A DNA stretch of 32,301 bases from RH-chloro-G1 sp003670575. Its GTDB lineage: Bacteria > Chloroflexota > Dehalococcoidia > UBA2979. Shown piece after piece: positions 8,871 through 16,778 of the stretch. The stretch lies in NCBI GenBank assembly GCA_947499615.1, contig CANMOP010000021.1, forward strand, positions 1 through 32,301. The letters are read 5' to 3'. Under the pieces are notes generated by a model, which ran no database searches, was not told the DNA's origin, and saw only the letters and a program-made list of their open reading frames with translations. Numbering within the stretch: position 1 is the first letter of the stretch; each line of letters starts with the position of its first letter. The position numbers were made by a program, and so were the translations under genes.

Positions 8871-9789
8871 CGCACCGGCTGGCCCATCGCTGCCCAGCGC
8901 CGTGATCGCGATCGCGCCGGCGAAGATCAACCTCGCGCTGGAGGTGACCGGGAAGCGCAACGACGGCTACCACGAGATCGACACGGTGATGAGCACGCTG
9001 GACCTCACTGACCGCGTGCGCGTCAGTGCGCATCCCACGCTCGAGGTGCGCCTCGATGGTCCGGCGTCGCGCGGCATTGACCCCACCGACGACCTCAGCG
9101 GCCGCGCGGCGCAAGCGATCGCGCAAGCAGCCGGCCGCGCGCCCAACCTACTGATCGAGGTGACGAAGCGAATCCCCTCGCCTGCCGGGCTCGGCGGCGG
9201 CTCGTCCGATGCCGCAGCGGTGATCCGCGCGGTGGACGCGCTCTGGGGCCTGGGCTGGAGCGCCGAGCGCCTCGCGACTATCGGTGCGCGAGTGGGCTCG
9301 GACGTCCCGTTCTTCGTGCACGGCGGCACGGCGCACTGCACCGGGCGCGGCGAGCAGGTGGAACCACTGCGCGACCTGAAGCCGATGCGGATGCTGGTGC
9401 TGGTTCCGCCGGTGCTCGCCCCCGCGCAGAAGACCGCACTCCGCTACGCCGCACTGACACGACACGACTTCACCGACGGCCATCGTGCCTGGCGCCTCGC
9501 ACAGCGCATCGCCCGCGGCGCGCCGCCACCCACGAACGACCTGGTGAATGTCTTCGAGGCGTCGATCGAGCGCACAGACGCCGAGTTGCTGGCGCACTAC
9601 GCCACGTTCCGCGCCGCTGGCGCACCGCAGTTGCATCTGTGCGGCTCCGGTCCGGCGGTGTACACGCTGATCAACGAGGGCATCCGCATCGCGCAGTTCC
9701 GGCAGGCGTTCGAGGCGGTCGGCGCGCAGGTCTTCGAGGCGCACACGACCACCCGCGCACACGCGCTGGCGCTCACCCGCGAGCCGTGA
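8863..9789 (+). CDS. ispE: 4-diphosphocytidyl-2-C-methyl-D-erythritol kinase
   Basis: IspE phosphorylates the 2-hydroxyl of CDP-methylerythritol in the MEP route to isopentenyl diphosphate, so this organism makes isoprenoids without mevalonate. It is a GHMP-family kinase. The substrate-end motif is APAKINLALE with K21. The ATP-binding glycine loop is PAGLGGGSSDAAA (107-119). The catalytic Asp is D147 in GSDVPFF. A third motif is CGSGPAVYTL near the C-terminus. ATG 8863 overlaps the rsmA stop by eight bases and gives 308 residues. An in-frame GTG at 8902, immediately before IAIAPAKINLAL, is an alternative that would remove 13 weakly conserved residues. The downstream gene overlaps by four bases. 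Confidence 0.95.
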   Translation: MPDAPAGPSLPSAVIAIAPAKINLALEVTGKRNDGYHEIDTVMSTLDLTDRVRVSAHPTLEVRLDGPASRGIDPTDDLSGRAAQAIAQAAGRAPNLLIEVTKRIPSPAGLGGGSSDAAAVIRAVDALWGLGWSAERLATIGARVGSDVPFFVHGGTAHCTGRGEQVEPLRDLKPMRMLVLVPPVLAPAQKTALRYAALTRHDFTDGHRAWRLAQRIARGAPPPTNDLVNVFEASIERTDAELLAHYATFRAAGAPQLHLCGSGPAVYTLINEGIRIAQFRQAFEAVGAQVFEAHTTTRAHALALTREP

Positions 9790-10205
9790 ACGACGCAACG
9801 ATACGCGCACTGGTCGTCGGGTTTGGCAGTGGCGCCGTCTGCGCGCTCGCCACAACCGGCATCGCGATGGTGGTGCTGGCTCGCCAACGATTCTGGGCGG
9901 GGCAGCCGGAGCAGCGGCGCATTCCCCTGCCGCTGCTTGGCGTCGCGTTTGCGAACGGGCTGATGCTGCTGTGGACGCTGCTTGGGCTCATCCTGGGCGC
10001 GCTCTTCCTCGCCGCCGAGGCACGACTGCCCGCCGACGGCATCGGCAGCGAGAACCGCGCGTTCACGCTCGGCGTGGTGGCGATCGCAGCGGGCGTGCTC
10101 GGTCTCGGCGCGTTCGTGCTCGGGCGGCTGCCGTGGTGGGCGTGGGCCTCGACGGGGCTCGCGGTGGTGATCTTCGGCTGGGGGCTGCCGAACCTTGCGA
10201 AGTAG
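9786..10205 (+). CDS. Small polytopic membrane protein, unknown function
   Basis: GTG 9786 overlaps the ispE TGA in a GTGA arrangement, pointing to translational coupling. The 139-residue product is almost entirely hydrophobic with about four membrane spans (roughly residues 6-28, 45-68, 82-102 and 105-125). A positively charged loop lies after the first span (LARQRFWAGQPEQRR). I recognise no family or active-site motif. Its place at the end of an rsmA-ispE run says only that it is co-expressed. The longer frame from 9639 lies inside ispE and is not real. Confidence 0.7.
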   Translation: MNDATIRALVVGFGSGAVCALATTGIAMVVLARQRFWAGQPEQRRIPLPLLGVAFANGLMLLWTLLGLILGALFLAAEARLPADGIGSENRAFTLGVVAIAAGVLGLGAFVLGRLPWWAWASTGLAVVIFGWGLPNLAK

Positions 10206-10271
10206 TACGTCCAGCGGGTCGGGCGTGCAGGTGTGCGCTCAGGTACCATCGCCGGGCAGCGCAGGGGGCCA

Positions 10272-13085
10272 ATGACAGACACGTACGTCGCGATCGATCT
10301 GGAGACCACAGGCTTCAGCGCCGTCGATGATCGCATCATCGAGGTGGGTGCGGTGCGCTTCGACCGCGAGGGCCATCTCGAGCGGTTCGCCACCTTCGTG
10401 CGACCGGGACGCTCGATCCCCGGCGTCGTGCAGACGCTGACCTCGATCACCGAGCGCGATGTCGCAACCGCACCGGAGTTCGCCGAGGTGCTGCCCGCGC
10501 TGCGCGAGTTCATGAGCGGCTGTGCAGTGGTCGGGCACAACGTCCAGTTCGACCTCGGATTCCTCGCGGCTGCGGGCCTGCGCATCGATGCCCCGGCGTT
10601 CGACACCTACGACCTTGCATCGGTTCTGCTCCCCACCGCGCCGCGCATGCAACTCGGCGCGATCGCAGCCACGCTCGGCATCGAGATGCCGGTCGCACAT
10701 CGTGCGCTCGCGGATGCCGAGGCCACGGCCGCGATCTTCCTGCGCCTGCGCGACATGCTGGACGCGTTGCCGCGCGCGGTACTGCTCGACCTGCTGACCA
10801 TTGCCGAGCACACGGACTGGGGACCGCTCGCGCTGATCGAGGAGGCGTGCGCGCACCTCGACGCCCGGTCGCTGCCGCTGGGCGCACCGAGCCTCGATGC
10901 CGCACGCGCGTCGCTCGACAGTTCCTCGCTGGGCGTCGCGGGCCGCCCGCTGCCCGGCGCGCTCGTCGCGCACGAGGGCGCCGCACCCGTCACCGCCGGC
11001 GACGTGGACGCGATGCTGGCACTCGCCGGCCAACGCCCCGACTTGCTGTCACAGTTCGAGCCTCGACCGTCGCAACAGGCGATGGCGCGCGCGGTCGCAG
11101 CCAACATCGGCCACGGTGGCCACTTCGCCGTCGAGGCGGGGACAGGCACGGGCAAATCGCTCGCATACCTGTTGCCGTCGCTGCTGCACGCACTGCGCGG
11201 CGATGACCGCGTGGTGGTCTCCACGCACACGCTGAACCTGCAGGAGCAACTGTCGCAGCACGACCTCCCGGCCGCGGCAGCGATCGTCGAGTCCTACGCC
11301 GGCGTGGAGCCGGGGACGGTGCGCACCGCCGTGCTGAAGGGGCGCACAAACTACCTGTGCCTGGAACGCTGGGCCGAGGCGCGCGCCACCCCGCGCCCCC
11401 GGAGCAAGGCGGAGGCACGGCTGCACGCACGTATCGCCGTCTGGCTGCCTGACACAACCACAGGCGAATTGGGCGAGATCGCGGTGCCAGCAGCGGATCG
11501 CTCGGCGTGGGATGCGCTGTCCGCTGGCGACACCGACTGCCTTTCTCGACGCTGCGTGTTCGTGCGCGACAACTCGTGCTTCCTGCTGCGCGCGCGCGCG
11601 GAGGCAGCCGCGGCACATGTGCTGGTGGTGAACCACGCACTGCTGCTCGCGAACGCCGCGACCGGCGATCAGGTGCTGCCGCCGTTCCGCCATCTGGTGA
11701 TGGACGAGGCTCATCGCGTGGAGGAAGTGGCGACGCAGGCGTACGGCGCGATGCTCTCCCTGCGCGAGTTGCAATCGCAGGCGGAATCGACTGGCGGCAT
11801 CATCGCGCGGCTGCGTACCGCCGCGGTGCGCGGCGACGAGCCGCTCTCGCCAGCCGCAGGCCTCGCCGGCATGACCGACACGCTTGCCGCAGCGGCCGCG
11901 AATGTCATCGCGCGCGTGCCGGACCTCGATGCCGCGCTACGCGCGTTCAGCGCCGAAGCACGCGAGTCGGGTGCGAACGAGCGCGACGTGCTGATCACCT
12001 CGGCGCGACGCGCGCAGCCGCTCTGGGGCGATGTCGAGGATGCCGCACTGCAACTGGATGTCACGCTGCAACACTTCGCTGACCGCATCGCATTGGTGCG
12101 TGCAGCGGCGGCGGTGCTGCCAGCGGAAAGCGGCCCGGTCGCCGAACGCGCACAGTCCGCGCTCGCAGCGCTGACGGAGGCCGTCGGCAACGCGCGATCC
12201 ACGCTGTTCGACGGACTGCTGCGAGCGGATCGCTCGCGCATCGTCTGGCTGACGGAGCCGGAGCATGGCGGCGGCATTCGTGTGCACGTCGCGCCGCTGG
12301 AAGTTGCCGATCGTTTGATGCAGGACGTGTACGCCAGCCGCGAGTCAGTGACCGCGACTAGCGCGACGCTGAGCGCCAAGGGCTCGTTCGATTTCAGTGT
12401 GCGTGCGCTCGGACTGGTGGAGCCGGACACGCTTTCCGTGCCGTCACCGTTCGACTATCGCCGCGCGGTACTCGCGATCGTCGTCGACGATATCCCATCG
12501 CCGGAGGCGCCCGGATACGCAGACGCGCTGCATCGCGCGATCGGCATCGCGACGGAGGCCGCCGGCGGTCGGACGCTGGCGCTGTTCACATCGCACAACG
12601 CACTGCGTGCGGCTGCCGGTGCGCTGGCGGAACCACTGCGCGCGCACGGCATCGGCGTACTGGCGCACAACCTGGATGGTCCACCGGCACGGCTGCTGCG
12701 GCAACTGATAGACGAGCCTCGGACACTGTTGCTCGGCACCGCGGCATTCTGGGAGGGCGTGGACGTGCGAGGCGAGACGCTCTCGCAGATCGCGATGGCA
12801 CGGCTGCCGTTCCCGGTACCCAGCGACCCGATCTACGCCGGCCGCGCCGCGCTCTACGACGACCCGTTCGAGGAGTACGCGGTGCCGCAGGCGGTGCTGC
12901 GCTTCCGGCAGGGCTTCGGTCGCCTGATCCGTGGCGAGGGCGAGCGCGGCGTCTTCTTGTTGCTGGACCGACGCGTGTTGACCCGCTCGTACGGTGACGC
13001 CTTCCTCGACGCACTGCCTGACTGCGAGGTGCGCCGACTCCCGATCGCCTCAATCGGAGAGGCGGTATCGCGCTGGCTCGCATGA
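10272..13085 (+). CDS. DinG-family ATP-dependent helicase with N-terminal DEDDh 3'-5' exonuclease domain
   Basis: A 937-residue XPD/DinG-type superfamily 2 helicase fused to a DnaQ-like exonuclease, the architecture seen in Bacillus DinG. Exonuclease (1-165): D9/E11 in AIDLETTG, D94 in GHNVQFDLGF, and H143/D148 in HRALAD, so all five catalytic positions are present. Helicase: Walker A AGTGTGKS (289-296), THTLNLQEQL, DEAH at 478-481, TSATLS, and motif VI QGFGRLIR (from Q880). Four cysteines between motifs Ia and II (C363, C423, C428, C436) fit the [4Fe-4S] site of this family. In Bacillus the nuclease rather than the helicase is active, so the exact role is open. ATG 10272 follows AGGGGG. A TACCAT box at 10244-10249 may be its -10, with no good -35. 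The last four bases overlap the next gene (ATGA). Confidence 0.93.
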   Translation: MTDTYVAIDLETTGFSAVDDRIIEVGAVRFDREGHLERFATFVRPGRSIPGVVQTLTSITERDVATAPEFAEVLPALREFMSGCAVVGHNVQFDLGFLAAAGLRIDAPAFDTYDLASVLLPTAPRMQLGAIAATLGIEMPVAHRALADAEATAAIFLRLRDMLDALPRAVLLDLLTIAEHTDWGPLALIEEACAHLDARSLPLGAPSLDAARASLDSSSLGVAGRPLPGALVAHEGAAPVTAGDVDAMLALAGQRPDLLSQFEPRPSQQAMARAVAANIGHGGHFAVEAGTGTGKSLAYLLPSLLHALRGDDRVVVSTHTLNLQEQLSQHDLPAAAAIVESYAGVEPGTVRTAVLKGRTNYLCLERWAEARATPRPRSKAEARLHARIAVWLPDTTTGELGEIAVPAADRSAWDALSAGDTDCLSRRCVFVRDNSCFLLRARAEAAAAHVLVVNHALLLANAATGDQVLPPFRHLVMDEAHRVEEVATQAYGAMLSLRELQSQAESTGGIIARLRTAAVRGDEPLSPAAGLAGMTDTLAAAAANVIARVPDLDAALRAFSAEARESGANERDVLITSARRAQPLWGDVEDAALQLDVTLQHFADRIALVRAAAAVLPAESGPVAERAQSALAALTEAVGNARSTLFDGLLRADRSRIVWLTEPEHGGGIRVHVAPLEVADRLMQDVYASRESVTATSATLSAKGSFDFSVRALGLVEPDTLSVPSPFDYRRAVLAIVVDDIPSPEAPGYADALHRAIGIATEAAGGRTLALFTSHNALRAAAGALAEPLRAHGIGVLAHNLDGPPARLLRQLIDEPRTLLLGTAAFWEGVDVRGETLSQIAMARLPFPVPSDPIYAGRAALYDDPFEEYAVPQAVLRFRQGFGRLIRGEGERGVFLLLDRRVLTRSYGDAFLDALPDCEVRRLPIASIGEAVSRWLA

Positions 13086-13639
13086 CCGACGACACGGCGA
13101 GCGGCACTCCGAGTGGCACGGTGTGGGCGCGTGGCGAGGGCGTGGTGTTGCGCGCAGCCAAGGCCGCACTGTTCGATGGTCCCGCCATCCGACAGGCGTT
13201 ACTCGACAGCATCGAGCGCGGGTACAGCGGCGACCCGGAGCAGTTGAGCGCCACCGCCGAATGCTTCCTGATCGAATCCGCAGGCGAGGTGGTCGGCGTT
13301 CTCGGCATCGAGCGGGGGCGGCCCGACTCGGACGCTGTAGCAGTGACGACGCTTGCCATCATTCGCAAGTCGCGCGGGCATGCGTACGCGGCGCGCGCAC
13401 TGCTGGTCACGGAACGTCGATTGGTGCGGGAGGGTGCTCGTGCGCTCTGGGTACGCGTGCCGCGGGGGAACGGCCATGGCCTGTACTTCGTCTTCCGCTG
13501 CGGGTACGCACCGGTGACACCGCCGCCGATCGAGGACGGCGCTACCTGGTTCCGGAGGAACCCGGCGCTCGTGCCCCATCTGCCCGCGTCGACGCCTCCC
13601 GCGCCTCCCGCGCCTCGGCCGCGACGCGTCGACGCATGA
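13082..13639 (+). CDS. GNAT-family N-acetyltransferase
   Basis: The 185-residue product carries a GNAT fold. Strands CFLIESAGEVVGVLGIE (about 61-77) and AVAVTTLAI lead into the acetyl-CoA pyrophosphate loop, here IRKSRGHAYAARALL (about 94-108, R/K-x-x-G-x-A pattern). ALWVRVPRGNGHGLYFVFRCGY (about 121-142), the usual 'N..a...Y...GF' end of the fold, follows. A Pro/Ala/Arg-rich tail closes the protein. ATG 13082 overlaps the stop of the helicase gene by four bases, so it is coupled to it. The substrate cannot be inferred. Its last 98 bases overlap the end of a convergent gene on the other strand. Confidence 0.8.
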   Translation: MTDDTASGTPSGTVWARGEGVVLRAAKAALFDGPAIRQALLDSIERGYSGDPEQLSATAECFLIESAGEVVGVLGIERGRPDSDAVAVTTLAIIRKSRGHAYAARALLVTERRLVREGARALWVRVPRGNGHGLYFVFRCGYAPVTPPPIEDGATWFRRNPALVPHLPASTPPAPPAPRPRRVDA

Positions 13640-13898
13640 CCTGACGCCGGGCCGCATCGCGGAAGGCGAGCATCACCATCAGCGCCGTCGCCAGCGGCAA
13701 CGCGAAGTCTGCGAACGTTTGCAGCATCGCCGGGAGCGCGCCGACCAACCGTTCCGCCCATGCCCCCACCAGCCCCGCGGCGACCAGCATGAGCACCGGC
13801 CAACGCCCCGCCTGGCGCGCCGCTGGCTGCACCTCTCGCGGTGCGGGCAAGCGGCGCGGTCGAGGTGATCGATTGGGCGAGTAGGACGATCCTAGCAT
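13542..13898 (-). CDS. Small membrane protein downstream of the Cys-rich gene
   Basis: A 118-residue product of unknown family with two hydrophobic spans (about residues 34-56, WPVLMLVAAGLVGAWAERLV, and 60-82, with FADFALPLATALMVMLAF). A very basic N-terminal and C-terminal flank suggests cytoplasmic ends. The start at 13898 is five bases after the stop of the upstream gene, so it is probably the last cistron of a cca - Cys-rich - membrane operon. The 3' end overlaps the convergent GNAT gene by 98 bases. That overlap lowers confidence, although the membrane pattern and operon spacing support a real gene. Confidence 0.55.
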   Translation of the reverse strand: MLGSSYSPNRSPRPRRLPAPREVQPAARQAGRWPVLMLVAAGLVGAWAERLVGALPAMLQTFADFALPLATALMVMLAFRDAARRQVMRRRVAAEAREAREASTRADGARAPGSSGTR

Positions 13899-13903
13899 GC
13901 GCG

Positions 13904-14323
13904 TTAGTCCACGCGGTGGAAGCGCCGCTTCGGCGTCGCGCGCGGGCGGATCGGTGGCGGGCTATCGACCGGTCGAGGGGTAGGCGGCGTCGATTGCGGC
14001 GCGGACGCACGCTGTTCAGCCGCCGCCGCCGCGGCGGCAGCCGTCCCGGCGGGTGGCGTGGCAAGCGGGAAGCCCTGCCTGGCACCACGGCTGACCCACT
14101 CCGCGGCATCGGCAGAGCGCGCTTCGTCCATGCAGGTCTTGCAGAAGACTTGCAGCACCATCTCGTCGTCATCGATCCACGCATCACCGCAGTCGCGGCC
14201 GGGCACGCTGTTGTACGGGTTCAAGTGATAGAGGTTGCCGCAGCCGGAACAGATCTCCAGCAGGATGCGCTGCGTCTCCTCGATGTTGCACACCCAGCAG
14301 AGGTAGGCAGTGGGCGATGTCAT
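13904..14323 (-). CDS. Cys-rich putative zinc-binding protein
   Basis: One hundred and thirty-nine residues, family not recognised. Cysteine pairs CWVC, CSGC, a lone Cys in GRDCGDAW and CKTC lie within the first 70 residues, spaced like a two-site zinc-binding treble-clef or RING-like module. The tail from about residue 88 is low-complexity: a run of eight alanines, then Pro/Thr/Ser- and Arg-rich sequence. The start codon overlaps the stop of cca by four bases (ATGA), so it is coupled to tRNA nucleotidyltransferase. This may mean a link to RNA handling, but it may be only convenience of expression. Zinc binding is inferred. Confidence 0.7.
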   Translation of the reverse strand: MTSPTAYLCWVCNIEETQRILLEICSGCGNLYHLNPYNSVPGRDCGDAWIDDDEMVLQVFCKTCMDEARSADAAEWVSRGARQGFPLATPPAGTAAAAAAAAEQRASAPQSTPPTPRPVDSPPPIRPRATPKRRFHRVD

Positions 14324-15732
14324 GGGCGTCCCGATCCCTTCGGCGTCACAGACGCCCCAACCGCGAACCTCGTTGCAGACCGACTGTTCACACGACGCGC
14401 ACTCGGCTTGCCGACGGTCGCCGCAATCGCTTCGTACACATATCGGCGCGCGTCGGCTGCGCTCCTCAGAGTGCCGAGGTAACGCTCACGCCGCAACTGG
14501 TGCAGTAACTCACTCAACCGCGGGCCGCGCGGCACACCCTGCTCCAGTAGCTCCTCTGCGCTGAGCGGGGAGCGCGTTCCTTCCCAACGTCGCAATGCGC
14601 GCTGTAGCGGGCGCTGGCCCGCCGGGTCGAGGCGTAGCGCTGCCGTGCGCGCCAGCGCCGAGGTATTCTCCAGCGCCGCCAGCAAGTCCGGGGCGACTCC
14701 TTCCGCCCCGGTCGACAGTTCGGCAACGGCGGCAAGCAGGCGTGCGGCGTCCTCGGCGGTGCGGGTGACGACGCTCGGAACGCCGAGGCGAGCGCCAACA
14801 TCGCGGCGCGAGCCCGCATCGAGTGGTGCGGCCAGCAGTGCGAACAGCAGTTCCGGCGCGCACGACGGGAGTCGCGCCAACGCTCGCGCGGATTCCGTAC
14901 CCACATCGAGCGTGGGATGTACGGCGCGGAGCACGCCCCAGCGCTGCAACAGCCGAACCACCGCCCCGGGGCGGGCCTCCGCAGCCACGAGTGCGAACTC
15001 GTTCCACAGCCGTCGCGCCGAGATCGAGTGGATCCAGCGCGCGCCATCTTCGATCAGCGCGGCGGTCGCCCGATCCGGCCGCAGCCCGAATCGAGCCGCG
15101 AACCGTGCCGCCCGCCACAGCCGGGTCGCGTCATCCACGAACGACAGTGCGTGGAGCACGCGCAGCCGTCGCGCCTGCAGGTCGGCGAATCCGTCGAAGG
15201 GATCGACCAGCCTCGATCGTTCCGATTCGTCGCTCGCAGCATCGGTGAGCGCAGAACCGGTGAGGAGCAGGGCCATCGCGTTCACGGTGAAGTCGCGCCG
15301 CGCGATGTCGTCCTCGAGGGTCGTACCCAAACGAACGGTCGGGAGCACTCCGGGGCGTACATAACGCTCCGTGCGCAGCGCAGCGAAGTCGGCCGCAATC
15401 CTCGGGGCCGCCTCGGCGGTCGGCGAGCCATCGGCCTCGAAGGTGAGGTGGGCTGTGCCGAAGCGGGGCTCCAGGCGCACCGCAGCCCCATGCGCACGAC
15501 CGAGCGCGGTCACGAGCGACGCGGGGTCGCCGTCGGTGGCGAAGTCGAGGTCGCGGAGCGGCTGACCGAGCGCGAGGTCGCGCACGGCCCCGCCGACGAG
15601 CCAGAGGGGGCAGTCGGAGGCCTCCGCAACTCGGACCGCCGCGTCCAGCAGTCGACGCTGCGCCACATCGAGCGCACGAACCAGCGCCTGACGGCTCGGG
15701 TAGATAAGCGGGTGATCGTTTCTTGACCGCAT
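14320..15732 (-). CDS. cca: CCA tRNA nucleotidyltransferase / poly(A) polymerase family protein
   Basis: A class II nucleotidyltransferase of 470 residues that adds or repairs the 3' CCA of tRNAs, or one half of that job where it is split between CC- and A-adding enzymes. Motif A is LVGGAVRDLALG (G47, G48, R51, D52) with the metal-binding DLDF (D61, D63). Then come ERYVRPGVLP and the conserved RRDFTVNAMAL (145-155). DPFDGFADLQARRLRVL and the helical neck/body with FAARFGL follow. The sequence does not show whether it is full CCA-adding, A-adding or poly(A)-adding. It starts at ATG 15732, divergent from rnc, and its first codons contain the -35 of the rnc promoter. It leads the minus-strand operon. 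Confidence 0.9.
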   Translation of the reverse strand: MRSRNDHPLIYPSRQALVRALDVAQRRLLDAAVRVAEASDCPLWLVGGAVRDLALGQPLRDLDFATDGDPASLVTALGRAHGAAVRLEPRFGTAHLTFEADGSPTAEAAPRIAADFAALRTERYVRPGVLPTVRLGTTLEDDIARRDFTVNAMALLLTGSALTDAASDESERSRLVDPFDGFADLQARRLRVLHALSFVDDATRLWRAARFAARFGLRPDRATAALIEDGARWIHSISARRLWNEFALVAAEARPGAVVRLLQRWGVLRAVHPTLDVGTESARALARLPSCAPELLFALLAAPLDAGSRRDVGARLGVPSVVTRTAEDAARLLAAVAELSTGAEGVAPDLLAALENTSALARTAALRLDPAGQRPLQRALRRWEGTRSPLSAEELLEQGVPRGPRLSELLHQLRRERYLGTLRSAADARRYVYEAIAATVGKPSARRVNSRSATRFAVGASVTPKGSGRP

Positions 15733-15751
15733 ACTGACCGCCCCGTACGAT
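15723..15751 (+). promoter_or_regulatory. Promoter P1 of the rnc-smc run
   Basis: TTGACC (15723-15728) and TACGAT (15746-15751) are 17 bases apart, the same hexamers as in the SRP RNA promoter. The -35 lies inside the first codons of divergent cca. By the ffs spacing, transcription would start at about 15758, giving a leader of roughly 170 bases before rnc. Confidence 0.6.
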
Positions 15752-15802
15752 GCGGCGCAAGGAAGTCCCCAACCTCCGCACGCAGCGCCTGCCTACCAGT
15801 GA

Positions 15803-15832
15803 TTCACACGACGAGCCCATATATCGTACGGT
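15803..15832 (+). promoter_or_regulatory. Possible second promoter P2 for rnc
   Basis: TTCACA (15803-15808) and TACGGT (15827-15832) are 18 bases apart. They lie in a locally AT-rich patch, which is rare in this window. Transcripts from here would start at about 15839 and lack the 5' arm of the leader helix described under P1. The hexamers are weaker matches than at P1. Confidence 0.3.
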
Positions 15833-15930
15833 GGTTACCGGCGGGGGTGAGGAAAAGCGGACGTGGATTCCACTACCACATCGCTCGTCGCGTGTCCGCA
15901 CGCTGCACGCCCCCCTGTGGTGGTGCGCGC

Positions 15931-16776
15931 ATGACAGTGCCTCCCACGACGCCTCGCACGGCCAACTCCACTCCCGCCGGCGAGCATAGCGACCAGCAAC
16001 GGGCGCCCATCGACGAGATGTTGAGCGCGTTGCAGCGCGAGTTGGGCGTCGAGTTTCGCGACGCCCGCCTGCTGCGCACCGCGCTCACCCACCCCTCGTA
16101 CGCCAACGAGCACCCGGACGACGATTCCGGGACCAACGAGCGGCTCGAATTCCTCGGCGATGCGGTGCTCGGCCTGATCGTGGCGGGAGCGCTCTACGCC
16201 GAGTTCCCGGCGCTGGAGGAAGGCCAACTCACCGAGTGGCGCGCCCAACTGGTGTGCGGCCCCACCCTCGCGCGGGTGGCGGGCCAGCTCGGGCTGGGCC
16301 AGGCACTGCTGCTCGGGCGCGGCGAGGAGGCCACGGGCGGTCGCAAGCGGGAGGGGAACCTCGAGCGCGCATTTGAAGCCGTGGTCGGCGCGGTGATGGT
16401 CGACCAGGGGCTGGAGGCGGCGCGCCTGCTGGTGCGCCGGACGCTGGTCGCCGAGTTCCAGGCACTGGAGCACGACGCCGTCACGCTGAATCCGAAAGGT
16501 GCGCTGCAGCAACTCGTGCAGGGCCTGCTCGGCCGCCCCCACTACGTCACTACCGAGGAGGCTGGCCCGGAGCACGCTCGCCACTTCACCATCGAGGTGC
16601 GCATCGATGGCGAGGTCATCGGCACCGGCTCCGGGTCGAGCAAGCAGCAGGCCGAGAAGGAAGCCGCGCGTCGCGCACTGGAGGTCATCGGCGATCGGCT
16701 CGCCGGTCGCCCGACGGGCGACGCGACAACCACGCGCGACGAGTCGGCGCCGAGCGCGCAGCAGGCGGCGGGGTAG
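15931..16776 (+). CDS. rnc: Ribonuclease III
   Basis: RNase III cleaves double-stranded RNA in rRNA precursors, structured mRNAs and, in species with large SRP RNA such as Bacillus, the SRP RNA precursor. ATG 15931 gives 281 residues. The frame to 15799 only adds non-coding leader sequence, and ATG 16018 would remove a weakly conserved 29-residue N-terminus. The nuclease signature is NERLEFLGDAVLGLI (from N69) with acidic E73 and D77, followed by a second acidic site, LERAFEAVVGAV. The dsRNA-binding domain (about 190-255) starts at NPKGALQQLVQ and ends KQQAEKEAARRAL. A Thr/Ala-rich tail follows. The stop is two bases before the smc start. rnc-smc-ftsY is a known conserved order, as in Bacillus. 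Confidence 0.95.
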   Translation: MTVPPTTPRTANSTPAGEHSDQQRAPIDEMLSALQRELGVEFRDARLLRTALTHPSYANEHPDDDSGTNERLEFLGDAVLGLIVAGALYAEFPALEEGQLTEWRAQLVCGPTLARVAGQLGLGQALLLGRGEEATGGRKREGNLERAFEAVVGAVMVDQGLEAARLLVRRTLVAEFQALEHDAVTLNPKGALQQLVQGLLGRPHYVTTEEAGPEHARHFTIEVRIDGEVIGTGSGSSKQQAEKEAARRALEVIGDRLAGRPTGDATTTRDESAPSAQQAAG

Positions 16777-16778
16777 CA

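Noticed and set aside
15799..15930. Upstream start for rnc
   Set aside because: The added residues are unlike RNase III and would be encoded by sequence that contains promoter P2 and the leader helix.
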